DNA from: Pectobacterium atrosepticum | Lineage (GTDB): Bacteria; Pseudomonadota; Gammaproteobacteria; Enterobacterales; Enterobacteriaceae | DNA length: 64,000 bases | NCBI GenBank assembly: GCA_019056595.1 | Contig: CP036163.1 | Span: 2,418,001 to 2,482,000 of the forward strand | Reading direction: 5' to 3' | Shown: in pieces, positions 27,288-38,388 of the stretch | How positions within the stretch are numbered: the stretch's first letter is position 1 | Layout: each line of letters opens with the position of its first letter | The notes under the pieces: generated by a model | The model's input: the letters and a program-made list of their open reading frames with translations, nothing else | What the model was told of the DNA's origin: nothing | The model's database searches: none | Position numbers and translations under genes: made by a program

Positions 27288-28037
27288 CTATAGACGACCG
27301 CTGTAGTGATAAGCAACGTATTTCAACAACCTCAGCTGCCGAAAAATACGGCTCGGCTGGGACAGCAAGCGATACAGCCATTCCAACCCTAAGTTTTGCC
27401 ACACGAGCGGAGCACGCTTAACATGTCCGGTAAAGACGTCATACGTTCCACCGATGCCCATATACAGCGCATCAGGATAGTGGTGGCGACAATCGCGCAT
27501 CAGGATTTCCTGCCTTGGCGACCCCATCGCGACAGTGACGATTTGTGCGCCGCTGGCACGGATGCGCTCAAACAACGCATCACGCTGCTCTGGTGTAAAA
27601 TAGCCATCCTGACTACCGACAATATTCACATCCCACTGCGCACGCAGTTTCGCTTCCGTTTGCGCCAGTACATCAGGTTTGCCCCCTACCAGAAACACCG
27701 GCGTTTCCTGTTTGCCAGCCCGTTCCATTAGCGCTTCCCACAGATCAGCCCCCGCAATACGTGTGACGTCAGCCTGTGGGTACTTGCGTCGAATGGAGCG
27801 CACAATGCTGATGCCGTCCGCATACTTATATTCTGCGCGATCGAGCAGCGTACGCAGCGCCACCTCTTTTTCCGCCGTTAGCACCTTCTCAGCGTTAATC
27901 GCGACAAGCGTCCCCGTTTCAACCCGCTCTCCCGCAAATAGGTAGTCAACAAACGTCCCCATATTGCGGAAACCGTGAATGGGCAAACCACGAATGGTAT
28001 ACAGAGGGATTGTCTCTGTGGTTTTTAACGCGGTCAT
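27288..28037 (-). CDS. wecG: UDP-ManNAcA transferase WecG
   Basis: Transfers N-acetylmannosaminuronic acid to GlcNAc-PP-undecaprenol (lipid I to lipid II of ECA). 249 residues of the WecG/TagA/CpsF family with [29 protein letters not shown] and VAMGSPRQE. The upstream extension of the frame was rejected: ATG 28037 has a GGAGC Shine-Dalgarno and overlaps the wzyE stop as ATGA. Last gene of the operon. Confidence 0.96.
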   Translation of the reverse strand: MTALKTTETIPLYTIRGLPIHGFRNMGTFVDYLFAGERVETGTLVAINAEKVLTAEKEVALRTLLDRAEYKYADGISIVRSIRRKYPQADVTRIAGADLWEALMERAGKQETPVFLVGGKPDVLAQTEAKLRAQWDVNIVGSQDGYFTPEQRDALFERIRASGAQIVTVAMGSPRQEILMRDCRHHYPDALYMGIGGTYDVFTGHVKRAPLVWQNLGLEWLYRLLSQPSRIFRQLRLLKYVAYHYSGRL

Positions 28038-29425
28038 ATCTGCTCCTTTATCACCGGATCCTGTACGGTATTGGGTGTCGGCGCGAGCGGCGTGGCGCGC
28101 ATGCGCCTCAGACGCTGCCGGATGAGTCCGGCGCTTTCCAGCAGCCAGTAAAGCAGTTTGGCAACGAGCAGGCACAGGCCAAATATCAGACAGAAAAACA
28201 CCACACGTGAAACAAAGGAATCGACGCCTTCGCGCGTTAGCACAATAATATTGAACACCGCACCGAAGCAGAACGCCTGCAAAATGGCGGCCTTATAGCG
28301 ATTGCTGTCGTTCTTCCCTAACTCGTACACCCAGTCGAACCACTTGATAACCAGCCCTACCGCAATCGCACCCAACGGGATAAATAGCACGCCGCCCATC
28401 ACCACCAGCGAGCCTAACAGCGTAGGGGATATCGCCAGCCCAGAGTGGTTATTCAACACTTCCCAGGTGAAATAGTTCGCGCTGTTTAACACCAGATTCG
28501 GACGGTCAGGCCATAGCCAGGAGGGAATAAAGACGTAGAAATCACGAGCAATCGGTGCCAGCCCCTGAAACTCAATCTTGTCATAATTCTGCCACAGCAG
28601 CGCCAGATTCTCCCAGGGCGAGAAGGTGTCACGAGTTAAATAGAGGAAGGTATAAAATGCGTAATCACCGCTGACGTCCAGCCCATAGCGCTTCAGCGCC
28701 AGCCAGAACATCCCGACAATACCAAATATCCCAGCAGCGACCAACATCCAGAGCGTAATCCAACCACGCACAATGCCAATAAACAGAAATAGGGCGAAGG
28801 CAATGATCAGATTCGCGCGCGTCCCGCCGACAATCACATATGTCAGCATTCCAAATGCGACCGTTCCGATGAGGAACAGTAGCCACGCTCGCTGCGTCTG
28901 GCGCAGGAAATACACCACCAGCATTGCCGGAATGAAGAAGTAGAAAAAGCGTTTCAACGCCACACCGGACACATCGCTAGAGAATATCTGGCTGTAAGAG
29001 CGCAGCTTAAACAGCAGGAAGCCATTGTTGAGGAAGAAAATACCGACGGTGGCTACCGCAATCAACGCCAGCAGCAGCCAGGTCAGATTAGCTTCAACTC
29101 GGTTCACCGTCAGGAGTGGAGCACGCGGCACGGAGGTTTTCTGGCGTAGTCGCGTCTTGTAGCTGACGTAATAGACAGCATAGAACGCCGTTGCGGACAA
29201 CATCGCCTGAAGCAGATACTGCACGGGGACGACTTCAACGCCAAACCGGAACACCAGCACGCAGGTAAAGGGAAAACCAAAATAGAACGTCAATAAATAG
29301 AGCAGCGAGAACAGCACGTTAAAGTTAAAACGTACGCGCCGAAACTCCATCCAGGTCAAGCTCAGGATGAAGATGACTGAAATCAGGTAGACGACAAACA
29401 GCCCTCCAAATTGCCCAAGCGTCAT
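28034..29425 (-). CDS. wzyE: ECA polysaccharide polymerase WzyE
   Basis: 463-residue inner-membrane protein with about 11 hydrophobic segments and a large periplasmic loop; polymerises ECA trisaccharide units at the periplasmic face. Overlaps wecF at its start and wecG at its end, as in E. coli. Identification rests on position, length and topology plus the family-like [19 protein letters not shown] region. Confidence 0.94.
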   Translation of the reverse strand: MTLGQFGGLFVVYLISVIFILSLTWMEFRRVRFNFNVLFSLLYLLTFYFGFPFTCVLVFRFGVEVVPVQYLLQAMLSATAFYAVYYVSYKTRLRQKTSVPRAPLLTVNRVEANLTWLLLALIAVATVGIFFLNNGFLLFKLRSYSQIFSSDVSGVALKRFFYFFIPAMLVVYFLRQTQRAWLLFLIGTVAFGMLTYVIVGGTRANLIIAFALFLFIGIVRGWITLWMLVAAGIFGIVGMFWLALKRYGLDVSGDYAFYTFLYLTRDTFSPWENLALLWQNYDKIEFQGLAPIARDFYVFIPSWLWPDRPNLVLNSANYFTWEVLNNHSGLAISPTLLGSLVVMGGVLFIPLGAIAVGLVIKWFDWVYELGKNDSNRYKAAILQAFCFGAVFNIIVLTREGVDSFVSRVVFFCLIFGLCLLVAKLLYWLLESAGLIRQRLRRMRATPLAPTPNTVQDPVIKEQI

Positions 29426-30507
29426 GTCGGTTCTCCCGTCGCCAACGCCAGCGCATCCCGCCAGCCTTGCAGATAATTGGGATTGAAGAACGCGATCTGG
29501 TGTTTATCTACCGATGCCAGTTGGCGCTGAGCCTCACGCACCAATGCTTCGTCCAGGTCGTCACCGTAAAACAGCACAGGAAGGCTTTGTTCTGTCAGAT
29601 CCTGCCAGAACGGGTTTTTCCGGCTGATCACAAACGGCACACCAAACTGAATCAACAGGCATAGCGTCCCGATTCCCTGCTGGCGATCGAAAATAAAATA
29701 GCCCAAATCACAAGTGCGCAGCATGTTGAGATAATCATCAAACGCCAGTTGGTCTTTCAGCAGTTGGAAATTTTTCACACCAAACAGCGCCAGACCGTCC
29801 TTTTCCACCTGTGCGATGTAGGACGCATTATTCGCAGGGTAGCCCATTGGCACAATGACCCGCACATTGTTACCGAACTGCTTGTGGATCGCCCGCAGCG
29901 CTTCCTGATGACGATTCGTGCGATCGCCAGAATTGCCGACCAGAATCGTCATCGGCCCAGCCAGTGGTTTATCAACCTTCATGCTCGTCAGCGCCGGATC
30001 CATCCGCGTAGGGAAATACAGCAATGACGTCGGCACGCGAGGGGCACGCTGCTCATACCACGCCAGATCGCCACGCGTGGCAAAAACATGCCCGATACGC
30101 TTTTGCGCCATACGCCGAAGCCAATAGAACAGCCGATATTTCAGGCCATTGGCTTCTTCATACAAATCCGCACCCCAAACGTGCCAGCAAACCTGCTCAG
30201 GTTTAATTTTCCCACTCAGCAGCGCCAGCCACAGCGTGGGATTAAACTGCCCATGCAGGAAAAAGCGCATCTTGCGGTTCGATTTTGCTCTGGCGATGAC
30301 CGCCTCAGCCAGCGTTTTTTTATCCACGCAGGTTTCGATACGCAATGCAGGAAAATCGGCCGGCGAAATACCGTCGTGGGAAGCCACGATGAAATGCCGA
30401 ATTTGATGCTCGGGGAGTTCCGTCGCCAGTACGTCGTTAAAAAAACGTAAAACGGTCTGGTTATGATGCGGGATATCAGATCCCAATACATGAATCAGTG
30501 TCGTCAT
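29422..30507 (-). CDS. wecF: TDP-Fuc4NAc:lipid II transferase WecF
   Basis: 361-residue cytosolic/peripheral glycosyltransferase (GT56) that completes ECA lipid III. Conserved [25 protein letters not shown] start, [10 protein letters not shown] and [23 protein letters not shown]. Four-base overlaps with wzxE and wzyE. Confidence 0.96.
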   Translation of the reverse strand: MTTLIHVLGSDIPHHNQTVLRFFNDVLATELPEHQIRHFIVASHDGISPADFPALRIETCVDKKTLAEAVIARAKSNRKMRFFLHGQFNPTLWLALLSGKIKPEQVCWHVWGADLYEEANGLKYRLFYWLRRMAQKRIGHVFATRGDLAWYEQRAPRVPTSLLYFPTRMDPALTSMKVDKPLAGPMTILVGNSGDRTNRHQEALRAIHKQFGNNVRVIVPMGYPANNASYIAQVEKDGLALFGVKNFQLLKDQLAFDDYLNMLRTCDLGYFIFDRQQGIGTLCLLIQFGVPFVISRKNPFWQDLTEQSLPVLFYGDDLDEALVREAQRQLASVDKHQIAFFNPNYLQGWRDALALATGEPT

Positions 30508-31754
30508 GCTCGCCTACGGTAAATAATGAATACGCAACAACAAAGCAAAAAATAGACCAGGTAGGTTGCCATATAGGCCTGCGCTGCGCCTTGTGCGCCA
30601 TAAAGCGGAATCAACCAGTGAGAAAAACCGGTTAACAGGAGAAACTGGCTGACTTCCGTGAGCAGATAAAAGCGCAGCGCCGCTTTCGCAATGACCAGAT
30701 AGCCAAAGACGTAAGCGCCCACTTTCATCACATCCCCTACCAACTGCCAAACGAAGAGATCTCTCATTGCCGTAAACTGGCTGGAGAACAGCAGCCAGAT
30801 TGCAAAATCGCGCAGCAGCCACACACACAAGCTGACACACGCCACAACGGGCAGCACAAACTTCAGCGAGCGAACAATCTCCTGCGCTAGCGCAGCCTTG
30901 TCCGTCAGGCGCGAAAGCGTCGGCAACAGATAAACGGTAAAGGAGGCGGTAATAAATTGCAGATAAGCATCGGAAATACTGCTGACGCCCTGCCAAATGC
31001 CCACTTCATCCCAGCTGTAATGCGCTGCCAGCAGGTTACGCATCATGATGTACGCCACGGGTAGCGTCACGGCAGTCATCAGCGCCATCAGCGTAAACTT
31101 GCCCAACTGCCCAGCGATGGCGCGATCCCACGCTGGTTTTAGCGACGCCAGCGACAACGGAGTACGACGCAGTAGCATAATTCCTGCCGGAATCACCAGC
31201 AACGCAGGCACCAACGCCAGCCCCGCGAGCGCGCCAACATAGCCACCCAGACGCAGGCAGAGCCAAAAAGCCGCTAGCCCGATCAGGCTACCGCCGATCA
31301 CGGCCAGCGCGTTGCCTATCGCATCCCGATAGCCTTTGAGGATCGCCAGAAATAGGTTGGCGTAGGCAATCCCCATCTGGATAAACGCCAGTGCGCGAAC
31401 CACATCGTGATAATCGTCATGCCCAAACAGCAGATTAGCGATAGGCGTTGCGGCTGCCAGAAAGAGTACCGCCAGCAGCGTTGAGAACCCCAGCACCAGC
31501 GTGATGGACGTGCCAAGCAGCGGCTTCAGCCGGTCCGGCTGTTGCTGATACTCCGCGACATATTTGGTGACGCCGTTAAAAATCCCCGCCCCGGCTAATA
31601 CGCCCAGCACCGTAATCAACTGGCGGAAATTCCCTGCCATCCCCACACCGCTAGGACCAAACGTGACCGCCAGCAGTTTGACGATAACCAGCCCCGCGCC
31701 AATTTTTATCAGCGTGGAGCCTGCCGTCCATATCGATGCTTTCGCCAACGACAT
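30504..31754 (-). CDS. wzxE: ECA lipid III flippase WzxE
   Basis: 416 residues, 12-span MOP/PST-type flippase that moves ECA lipid III across the inner membrane. N-terminus ([39 protein letters not shown]) matches E. coli WzxE closely. One base separates it from the wecE stop. Confidence 0.96.
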   Translation of the reverse strand: MSLAKASIWTAGSTLIKIGAGLVIVKLLAVTFGPSGVGMAGNFRQLITVLGVLAGAGIFNGVTKYVAEYQQQPDRLKPLLGTSITLVLGFSTLLAVLFLAAATPIANLLFGHDDYHDVVRALAFIQMGIAYANLFLAILKGYRDAIGNALAVIGGSLIGLAAFWLCLRLGGYVGALAGLALVPALLVIPAGIMLLRRTPLSLASLKPAWDRAIAGQLGKFTLMALMTAVTLPVAYIMMRNLLAAHYSWDEVGIWQGVSSISDAYLQFITASFTVYLLPTLSRLTDKAALAQEIVRSLKFVLPVVACVSLCVWLLRDFAIWLLFSSQFTAMRDLFVWQLVGDVMKVGAYVFGYLVIAKAALRFYLLTEVSQFLLLTGFSHWLIPLYGAQGAAQAYMATYLVYFLLCCCVFIIYRRRA

Positions 31755-31755
31755 A

Positions 31756-32886
31756 TCAGGAGAAGAAGCTCAGAATGGTATTAATGACGGTGCGCTGATT
31801 GACGTCCGACAGGTTGTAGAACAGCGGTAAACGTACCAGCCGTTCGCTTTCCTGCGTGGTGTAGCGATCGTCACCGGAGAAACGACCGAAGTTCAGACCC
31901 GCCGGGCAGCTATGTAGCGGGATATAATGAAAGACTGTCATGATTTCGGCTTCTTTCATGTAATTGATAAACGCACTGCGGTCGTCCTGATCGCGCAGTT
32001 TGATATAAAACATGTGCGCGTTGTGGATCCCATTGGCAGGCACGGTCGGCAGTGTTATACGCCCCGCATCGGCCAGCGATTTGAATGCCGCATAGTAGTT
32101 CTGCCACAGTTTCAGGCGACGCTCGTTGATGGGTCGCGCGGCTTCCAGCTGTGCCCAGAGATAAGCAGCTTGAATATCCGCCATCAGATAGCTTGAGCCG
32201 ATGTCACGCCAGGTGTATTTGTCCACCTGTCCACGGAAGAACTGGCTACGGTTGGTGCCTTTTTCACGGATGATTTCCGCTCGTTCCACCAGCCTCGCGT
32301 CATTAATCAACGTGGCCCCGCCCTCACCGCCCGAGGTGTAGTTTTTGGTTTCGTGAAAACTGAAGCAGCCGATGTGACCAATAGACCCCAGAACGCGGCC
32401 TTTGTAGCTGGACATCACGCCCTGTGCCGCATCTTCCACGACATATAAATCGTATTTTTTCGCCAGTGCCATAATCGCGTCCATCTCGCAGGCGACGCCC
32501 GCGTAGTGAACCGGCACGATAATGCGTGTTTTTTCCGTAATTGCCGCTTCGATTTTCGTCTCGTCAATATTCATCGTATCTGGGCGGATATCGACAAACA
32601 CGATCTTCGCACCGCGCAGCACAAAGGCGTTGGCGGTAGAGACGAAGGTATAGCTCGGCATGATCACTTCATCGCCGGGCTTAATATCCAGTAGGATAGC
32701 GGCCATCTCCAGCGACGCTGTGCAGGAAGGCGTAAGCAGGACTTTCTTGCTACCGGAGTAATGTTCCAGCCACTGCTGACAGCGGCGAGTAAATCCGCCA
32801 TCGCCGCACAATTTGCCGCTGCTCATGGCAGCCTGCATATAATCCAGTTCCGTACCGACAACCGGTGGCGCATTAAATGGAATCAT
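31756..32886 (-). CDS. wecE: dTDP-4-amino-4,6-dideoxygalactose transaminase WecE
   Basis: PLP aminotransferase making TDP-Fuc4N for ECA. 376 residues, DegT/DnrJ/EryC1 fold; internal aldimine Lys181 in SFHETKNYTSGGEGG. Start set at MIPFNAPPVVGTELDYM, the E. coli start; the frame extends 32 codons upstream into wecD without support. Confidence 0.96.
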   Translation of the reverse strand: MIPFNAPPVVGTELDYMQAAMSSGKLCGDGGFTRRCQQWLEHYSGSKKVLLTPSCTASLEMAAILLDIKPGDEVIMPSYTFVSTANAFVLRGAKIVFVDIRPDTMNIDETKIEAAITEKTRIIVPVHYAGVACEMDAIMALAKKYDLYVVEDAAQGVMSSYKGRVLGSIGHIGCFSFHETKNYTSGGEGGATLINDARLVERAEIIREKGTNRSQFFRGQVDKYTWRDIGSSYLMADIQAAYLWAQLEAARPINERRLKLWQNYYAAFKSLADAGRITLPTVPANGIHNAHMFYIKLRDQDDRSAFINYMKEAEIMTVFHYIPLHSCPAGLNFGRFSGDDRYTTQESERLVRLPLFYNLSDVNQRTVINTILSFFS

Positions 32887-32890
32887 GTAT

Positions 32891-33622
32891 TCACCTGTAT
32901 AACCAATACGCCGTGCTCTCAATCGTGGCACCACGGCGAAGATAAAGACGAAGAGCCGCCACGTTGCCAACCTGCGTCGCAACCCGGAGGCGTATCAACC
33001 CTTGCTGTCGGCACCACGCTTCCGCCAGCGCCATCAGTTGTGAACCAATACCGCGTATCGTAACGCCCGGCCAGACGCCCAGCAGCCCGATACGGGCATC
33101 CGAGTCATCCAGTCTGCGCAGCGTGACCCATCCTTGTGGATGACCCGCGGCATCTTCCATCATCAAGCAACTGTGGTCGAACGTACCGCATACCGCATTT
33201 TCAACCCACTGAGCGTAAAAACGCCCACTATCCTCCGGCTGATACCACGGCGTACGGAAACGGCTCAGCGCAAAAACACGTGATGCCGCGTCCCTCAGAG
33301 CAGGAATATCATCGAGCGTGGCTTCACGCCAGCGCGGTAGTGGCGTAACGACTGTCGTCGGATGCAGCGGCAAACTGAGATCGACCTCGCCTTCCACCAA
33401 GCGAAAACCGAGATCGGCCAGCGCATCCGCCAGTACCAGATTGTCCGCCGCGATTTTGGCCTGCGTCAGCGCAAATACGTTCAACACATCAGGCGTCAAC
33501 ACAGGCGAAGAAGGCGAAAAATTCAGCTTACCGCTGTCAATCTGGAAGAATTCACTCTCCCAGCCCAGCGGTTCAACCGTGGCGCGAATTTCTCCCTTTC
33601 CTGCTGATATGGAATTGGACAT
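32891..33622 (-). CDS. wecD: dTDP-fucosamine acetyltransferase WecD
   Basis: GNAT enzyme that N-acetylates TDP-Fuc4N. 243 residues: divergent N-terminal half, conserved VEGEVDLSLPL, SRFRTPWYQPEDSGRFYAQWVENAV, and a C-terminal GNAT core ending RGATIESTAYWLYR. ATG 33622 has AAAGGAG in front and is preferred to ATG 33664, which has none. In E. coli the upstream neighbour is rffH; here it is rffG. Confidence 0.93.
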   Translation of the reverse strand: MSNSISAGKGEIRATVEPLGWESEFFQIDSGKLNFSPSSPVLTPDVLNVFALTQAKIAADNLVLADALADLGFRLVEGEVDLSLPLHPTTVVTPLPRWREATLDDIPALRDAASRVFALSRFRTPWYQPEDSGRFYAQWVENAVCGTFDHSCLMMEDAAGHPQGWVTLRRLDDSDARIGLLGVWPGVTIRGIGSQLMALAEAWCRQQGLIRLRVATQVGNVAALRLYLRRGATIESTAYWLYR

Positions 33623-33676
33623 CGTTTCGCTCCTTTCTTTTCCGCCATCTGGCTTTTCTGTCATCTCAATACAGGT

Positions 33677-34750
33677 TTAGTCGTTCAGTCCTAAACGCTC
33701 GCCGGTATAGGAACCGTCCTGCACACTGCGCCACCACTTTTCGTTATTCAGATACCAGCTGACGGTTTTTTTCATGCCCGTCTCAAACGTTTCTTCTGGA
33801 CGCCAGCCCAACTCACGTTCGATTTTCCCAGCATCGATCGCATAACGCATATCGTGGCCTGGCCGGTCTTTCACATAGGTGATGAGATCGCGATAATGCG
33901 CCACACCAGCAGGCTTATTCGGTGCCAGCTCTTCTAGCAGCGCGCAAATGGTCTGCACCACTTCAATATTTTTACGTTCGTTGTGGCCGCCAATGTTGTA
34001 CGTCTCACCGACTTCGCCTTCCGTCACGACTTTGTAAAGTGCGCGGGCATGGTCTTCGACAAACAACCAATCACGAATTTGTGCGCCATCGCCGTAAACC
34101 GGCAACGGTTTGCCCGCGACCGCGTTCAGAATCACCAACGGAATCAGCTTCTCAGGGAAATGGTAAGGGCCGTAGTTATTCGAGCAGTTCGTGATAACGG
34201 TCGGGAACCCGTAGGTGCGCAACCAGGCGCGAACAAGGTGATCGCTGGAGGCTTTCGATGCCGAATAAGGGCTGCTCGGCGCATAAGGTGTAGTTTCTGT
34301 AAACAGATCGTCCGTCCCATGCAGATCGCCAAAGACTTCATCGGTAGAAATATGGTGAAAGCGGAACGCATTCTTGTCCGCATCAGCCAGGTTCTGCCAA
34401 TAGTGGCGTGCTGCTTCCAGCATCGTATAGGTGCCGACAATATTGGTTTCGATAAACGCCGCAGGGCCGTCGATAGAGCGGTCAACATGGCTTTCTGCCG
34501 CTAAATGCATCACCAGCGCAGGCTGGTAAGCCGTAAAGACACGATCCAGTTCAGCACGATCGCAGATATCTACCTGCTCGAATGCGAAGCGTGAGCTATC
34601 GGCAACCGGTGCCAGTGAAGACAGGTTGCCCGCATAAGTCAGTTTATCGACAACCACGACGCTGTCCTGCGTCTCAGCCAAAATGTATCTGACTAACGCG
34701 GAACCAATAAACCCTGCACCACCGGTAATTAAAATACGTTTCAACGCCAT
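33677..34750 (-). CDS. rffG: dTDP-glucose 4,6-dehydratase RffG
   Basis: Short-chain dehydrogenase-type enzyme giving dTDP-4-keto-6-deoxyglucose for Fuc4NAc. 357 residues; GGAGFIGS Rossmann motif (10-17), catalytic STDEV (135-139) and YSASK (162-166). Overlaps the wecC stop by ten bases. Could instead be called RmlB; operon position decides for rffG. Confidence 0.96.
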   Translation of the reverse strand: MALKRILITGGAGFIGSALVRYILAETQDSVVVVDKLTYAGNLSSLAPVADSSRFAFEQVDICDRAELDRVFTAYQPALVMHLAAESHVDRSIDGPAAFIETNIVGTYTMLEAARHYWQNLADADKNAFRFHHISTDEVFGDLHGTDDLFTETTPYAPSSPYSASKASSDHLVRAWLRTYGFPTVITNCSNNYGPYHFPEKLIPLVILNAVAGKPLPVYGDGAQIRDWLFVEDHARALYKVVTEGEVGETYNIGGHNERKNIEVVQTICALLEELAPNKPAGVAHYRDLITYVKDRPGHDMRYAIDAGKIERELGWRPEETFETGMKKTVSWYLNNEKWWRSVQDGSYTGERLGLND

Positions 34751-36003
34751 ACTCCTTTGGTATCAATAACCCACTGTTGTTTCACATCGTCTGGGTTAAT
34801 CGCCTTAAACTGACGGTGGTCTACCAGCATCACTAGCACATCGGCTTCTTTTAATGCACTGCTGGTATCGACCAGTTTTACCTGCCCAGCCAAGACGGAC
34901 GGCAGGTGTTTGACATTCGGTTCGACGACTAACGTCACACCCGTATTCCACTGCGCAATCATGGAGGTAATTCCCACGGCAGGACTTTCGCGCAAATCGT
35001 CAATATCCGGCTTGAACGCTAATCCAAAGCAGGCCACAGTGACCTCGCTGGCGCGTTTATCCGTTTGTGCCAGATAATCCGCCACGGCCGCTTTGACCCG
35101 ATCCACCACCCAGAGTGGCTTGCCATCGTTCACCAATCTGGCGGTATGAATCAACCGAGCCTGCTGAGGATTCTGCGCCACGATAAACCAAGGGTCGACC
35201 GCGATACAGTGCCCACCTACGCCGGGACCGGGTTGCAGGATATTGACGCGAGGATGGCGGTTTGCCAATCGGATAAGTTCCCATACGTTAATGTTTTGTT
35301 CGGCACAAATCAGCGAAAGTTCATTGGCGAAAGCAATATTGACGTCGCGGAAGCTGTTTTCGGTCAGCTTACACATCTCGGCGGTGCGGGAGTTAGTGAC
35401 CACACACTCACCCTCCAGGAAGATGTTATACAGTTCGCTGGCGCGAGCAGAGCACACTGGGGTCATACCACCAATAACGCGATCGTTTTTAATCAGCTCA
35501 ACCACGACCTGACCGGGCAGCACCCGTTCAGGACAATAGGCAATATTGATATCCGCCGTTTCCCCAACCTGCTGCGGAAACGTCAAGTCCGCGCGCGCAT
35601 CGGCTAGCCACTCGGCCATTTGCTCAGTCGCCCCCACGGGGGACGTCGACTCAAGGATCACTAGATCGCCTTTCTTCAGCACTGGCGCGATGGACGCTGC
35701 TGCAGCCTGAACGTAGGCCAGATCGGGTTCGTGATCGCCTTTGAAAGGGGTAGGAACTGCGATCAGGAAAGCATCGGCTGGCACAGGTTTTGTCATCGCC
35801 TGAAGGTAGCCATTTTCCACCGCGACCTTGACCAAGGTATCTAAGTCGGGCTCGACAATATGAATTTCACCGCGATTAATGGTCTCAACCGCCAGTTTGT
35901 TCACATCGACACCGATGACTTTTTTCTGACGCGACGCAAATGCCGCTGCGGTGGGTAAACCGATGTAGCCTAAACCGATTACTGAAATGGTAGTAAAGCT
36001 CAT
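34741..36003 (-). CDS. wecC: UDP-N-acetyl-D-mannosamine dehydrogenase WecC
   Basis: NAD-dependent oxidation of UDP-ManNAc to UDP-ManNAcA, the ECA uronic acid. 420 residues; N-terminal [14 protein letters not shown], catalytic Cys in [16 protein letters not shown]-terminal NAD-type domain. Separated from wecB by a 125-nt structured spacer instead of the tight junction of E. coli. Confidence 0.97.
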   Translation of the reverse strand: MSFTTISVIGLGYIGLPTAAAFASRQKKVIGVDVNKLAVETINRGEIHIVEPDLDTLVKVAVENGYLQAMTKPVPADAFLIAVPTPFKGDHEPDLAYVQAAAASIAPVLKKGDLVILESTSPVGATEQMAEWLADARADLTFPQQVGETADINIAYCPERVLPGQVVVELIKNDRVIGGMTPVCSARASELYNIFLEGECVVTNSRTAEMCKLTENSFRDVNIAFANELSLICAEQNINVWELIRLANRHPRVNILQPGPGVGGHCIAVDPWFIVAQNPQQARLIHTARLVNDGKPLWVVDRVKAAVADYLAQTDKRASEVTVACFGLAFKPDIDDLRESPAVGITSMIAQWNTGVTLVVEPNVKHLPSVLAGQVKLVDTSSALKEADVLVMLVDHRQFKAINPDDVKQQWVIDTKGVWR

Positions 36004-36128
36004 AGTGTCACCTGATATTTTTATGTCTGCCGCCGTAAGGCGACGTTTAAAATCGCTCCTGGCGATTTTTCATGTCGAGCTATCCCTGTCCGACACCCTT
36101 CGGGTCGCTGCAAAAGCAGCGCTAAAAA
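36004..36128 (-). other. structured spacer between wecB and wecC
   Basis: 125 nt with several hairpins on the wec mRNA: AAAATCAT..ATGATTTTT around the wecB stop, GCGCTGC-TTTT-GCAGCG, and AAAATCG-CCAGGAG-CGATTTT. It looks like an inserted repetitive or regulatory element, but no second copy was found in this window. Confidence 0.5.
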
Positions 36129-37253
36129 TCATTTCCTATGATTTTTTAAAGCATCCACAATGCGTTGACAGGCTTGGCCATCGCCATAGGGGTTGTGGGC
36201 TCGGCTCATTGCCTGATACGCCCCTTCATCCGTCAGCAGCATAGATACCGCATCGACAATGCTCACCACTTCCGTGCCGACCAGTTTGACCGTACCCGCT
36301 TCTATCGCTTCCGGCCGTTCCGTCGTATCACGCATCACCAATACTGGCTTTCCTAACGACGGTGCTTCTTCCTGAATGCCACCCGAATCGGTCAAAATCA
36401 TGTAAGAACGATTCATCAAATACACGAAAGGCAGATAATCCTGCGGCGCAATCAGCATCACATTATCAATATCGCTCAGGATACGATTCACCGGCTCACT
36501 GACGTTAGGGTTCAGATGGACTGGGTACACAATCTGCACTTCAGGGTGTCGACGAGCGATATCCGCCAGCGCGCCACAAATACGCTCAAAGCCGCTACCA
36601 AAACTCTCGCGTCGGTGTCCGGTAACCAGAATCAGCTTTTTACTGCTGTCCAAAAAGGCATATTTCTCGTCGAGGCTGCGGCGTAGTGAGGCATCTCCGA
36701 GGATACGGTCGCGCACCCAAAACAACGCATCAATCACCGTATTGCCAGTCACAACAATATGCCGATCGGACAAATGTTCACGCAGCAAATTTTGGCGGGA
36801 ATGCTCCGTCGGAGCAAAATGGTACATCGCCAGATGCCCGGTCAGCTTACGGTTAGCCTCTTCCGGCCAGGGCGAATAGAGATTGCCAGTACGTAATCCC
36901 GCCTCCACGTGGCCGACAGGGATACGCTGATAAAAAGCCGCCAGACTGGTTGCCAACGTTGTGGTGGTATCACCGTGTACCAACACTAAATCTGGTTTAA
37001 ACTCCGCCATGACGGGTTCAAGTCCCGATAAAATCCGGCAGGATATCTCACTGAGCCCCTGCCCCGGTCGCATAATATTTAGATCGTAATCCGGTGTAAT
37101 ATCGAACAAATGCAACACCTGATCCAGCATCTCCCGGTGCTGGGCTGTTACGCAAATTCTCGATTCAAAGGCTCCATCCTGAGCCAAGGCATGAACCAGC
37201 GGTGCCATTTTAATGGCTTCCGGCCGGGTGCCGAAAACAGTCAACACTTTCAC
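36129..37253 (-). CDS. wecB: UDP-GlcNAc 2-epimerase WecB
   Basis: Non-hydrolysing epimerase making UDP-ManNAc. 374 residues (E. coli 376); [20 protein letters not shown] start, [17 protein letters not shown] and [19 protein letters not shown] catalytic/UDP-binding blocks. Its stop lies in an AT-rich hairpin. Confidence 0.97.
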   Translation of the reverse strand: MKVLTVFGTRPEAIKMAPLVHALAQDGAFESRICVTAQHREMLDQVLHLFDITPDYDLNIMRPGQGLSEISCRILSGLEPVMAEFKPDLVLVHGDTTTTLATSLAAFYQRIPVGHVEAGLRTGNLYSPWPEEANRKLTGHLAMYHFAPTEHSRQNLLREHLSDRHIVVTGNTVIDALFWVRDRILGDASLRRSLDEKYAFLDSSKKLILVTGHRRESFGSGFERICGALADIARRHPEVQIVYPVHLNPNVSEPVNRILSDIDNVMLIAPQDYLPFVYLMNRSYMILTDSGGIQEEAPSLGKPVLVMRDTTERPEAIEAGTVKLVGTEVVSIVDAVSMLLTDEGAYQAMSRAHNPYGDGQACQRIVDALKNHRK

Positions 37254-37320
37254 ATTGAATCTCTTTAATCAGGTTAGGCGCAGGCGCTCGCTGAGCATCA
37301 AACGCAAATCAGCAAGCTGG

Positions 37321-38367
37321 TTAACGCAGACGGCGAGCCAGGGCAACACCCGCTCCCACTAGCACACCAATCGCACCCCACATCACCATCAGGAATGCCC
37401 GGCGCGGGCTGTCGCGTTTCACCGGTTCTTCCGGTGTACGCAAATAACGATACGTCTGGAAACTGGCCTCAAGCGTTGGGCCAACGTTCAGCGTCGCCAA
37501 CATCGCGCGATTTTGATCGTAATCCAGTTCATAATGCGGGCCGCTGGTCTGCAACGTTTCCAGTCGGGCTTGAAGCATCGGCCTGCCGAGCAGGAACATT
37601 TCCGATGCGGGGATTTCATCTGCTGGCGTATCCGTCTGGCTACGGCTAATACCTTGCTGTTGTGCGATTTTCAGCGCCAGTTCAACGCTGCGGACTTCAC
37701 GATCGTAAATCGCTTTTGCTACCGCTTCCTGACGCTTAATCTGCGACTTCATGAAAATGGTTCTGGCAGCCCAGGCTCCCTTGATTTCTTCATTCAAGTG
37801 GTTGGCTGCACGCTGACTGGCAAAAACCACATACTGACGAAGCAACGTGTTGGAATCTGAGGAGGTTTCCGCCACCAGCTTCACGGAGTCATTGGTTTTT
37901 TTCCCGTCATCACGCGCCGTAAACTGAATGTTGTTGACCAGCTCATCCAGCAAGGCTGCATCAGCCTTTTCATCACCTTCCAGACGTTGCTTATAATAGT
38001 CAGTCTGCAACCAGAAATCGCGGCGGGTATCGTAAGCCGCTAACTGCATGATGAATTCATCATAAGCACCAGCCGAAATAGACGGTTGTTCTGGCTGAGG
38101 AGAGGAAAACGATCGAGCGTCGAGGTTACGTAGGAATTGCTGCTGCGAGTAATAGCCGCCCAACATATTAACCGTCGGCTTGTCGGTAATCGATGTTGCA
38201 CCCCATTCCTGTTTAACAAGATAGGAATAGCCTAATGCCACGACGGCAAACAGCAGGCCGATTGCTATCGGCCACACCTTTCCACGCCACAGCAGGCGGA
38301 ATAAACCACGGATATCCAGTTCGTTATCAATCAACGCATTCCCGGTAGACAAGTTCTCTGATTTCAT
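37321..38367 (-). CDS. wzzE: ECA chain-length regulator WzzE
   Basis: 348-residue polysaccharide co-polymerase; two membrane spans (about 31-51 and 325-343) flanking a periplasmic helical domain, with a Pro-rich motif before the second span (RTPEEPVKRDSPRRAF). Sets ECA modal length with WzyE. 21 nt downstream of wecA. Confidence 0.95.
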   Translation of the reverse strand: MKSENLSTGNALIDNELDIRGLFRLLWRGKVWPIAIGLLFAVVALGYSYLVKQEWGATSITDKPTVNMLGGYYSQQQFLRNLDARSFSSPQPEQPSISAGAYDEFIMQLAAYDTRRDFWLQTDYYKQRLEGDEKADAALLDELVNNIQFTARDDGKKTNDSVKLVAETSSDSNTLLRQYVVFASQRAANHLNEEIKGAWAARTIFMKSQIKRQEAVAKAIYDREVRSVELALKIAQQQGISRSQTDTPADEIPASEMFLLGRPMLQARLETLQTSGPHYELDYDQNRAMLATLNVGPTLEASFQTYRYLRTPEEPVKRDSPRRAFLMVMWGAIGVLVGAGVALARRLR

Positions 38368-38388
38368 TACTTCCCCAAAATTATTTGG

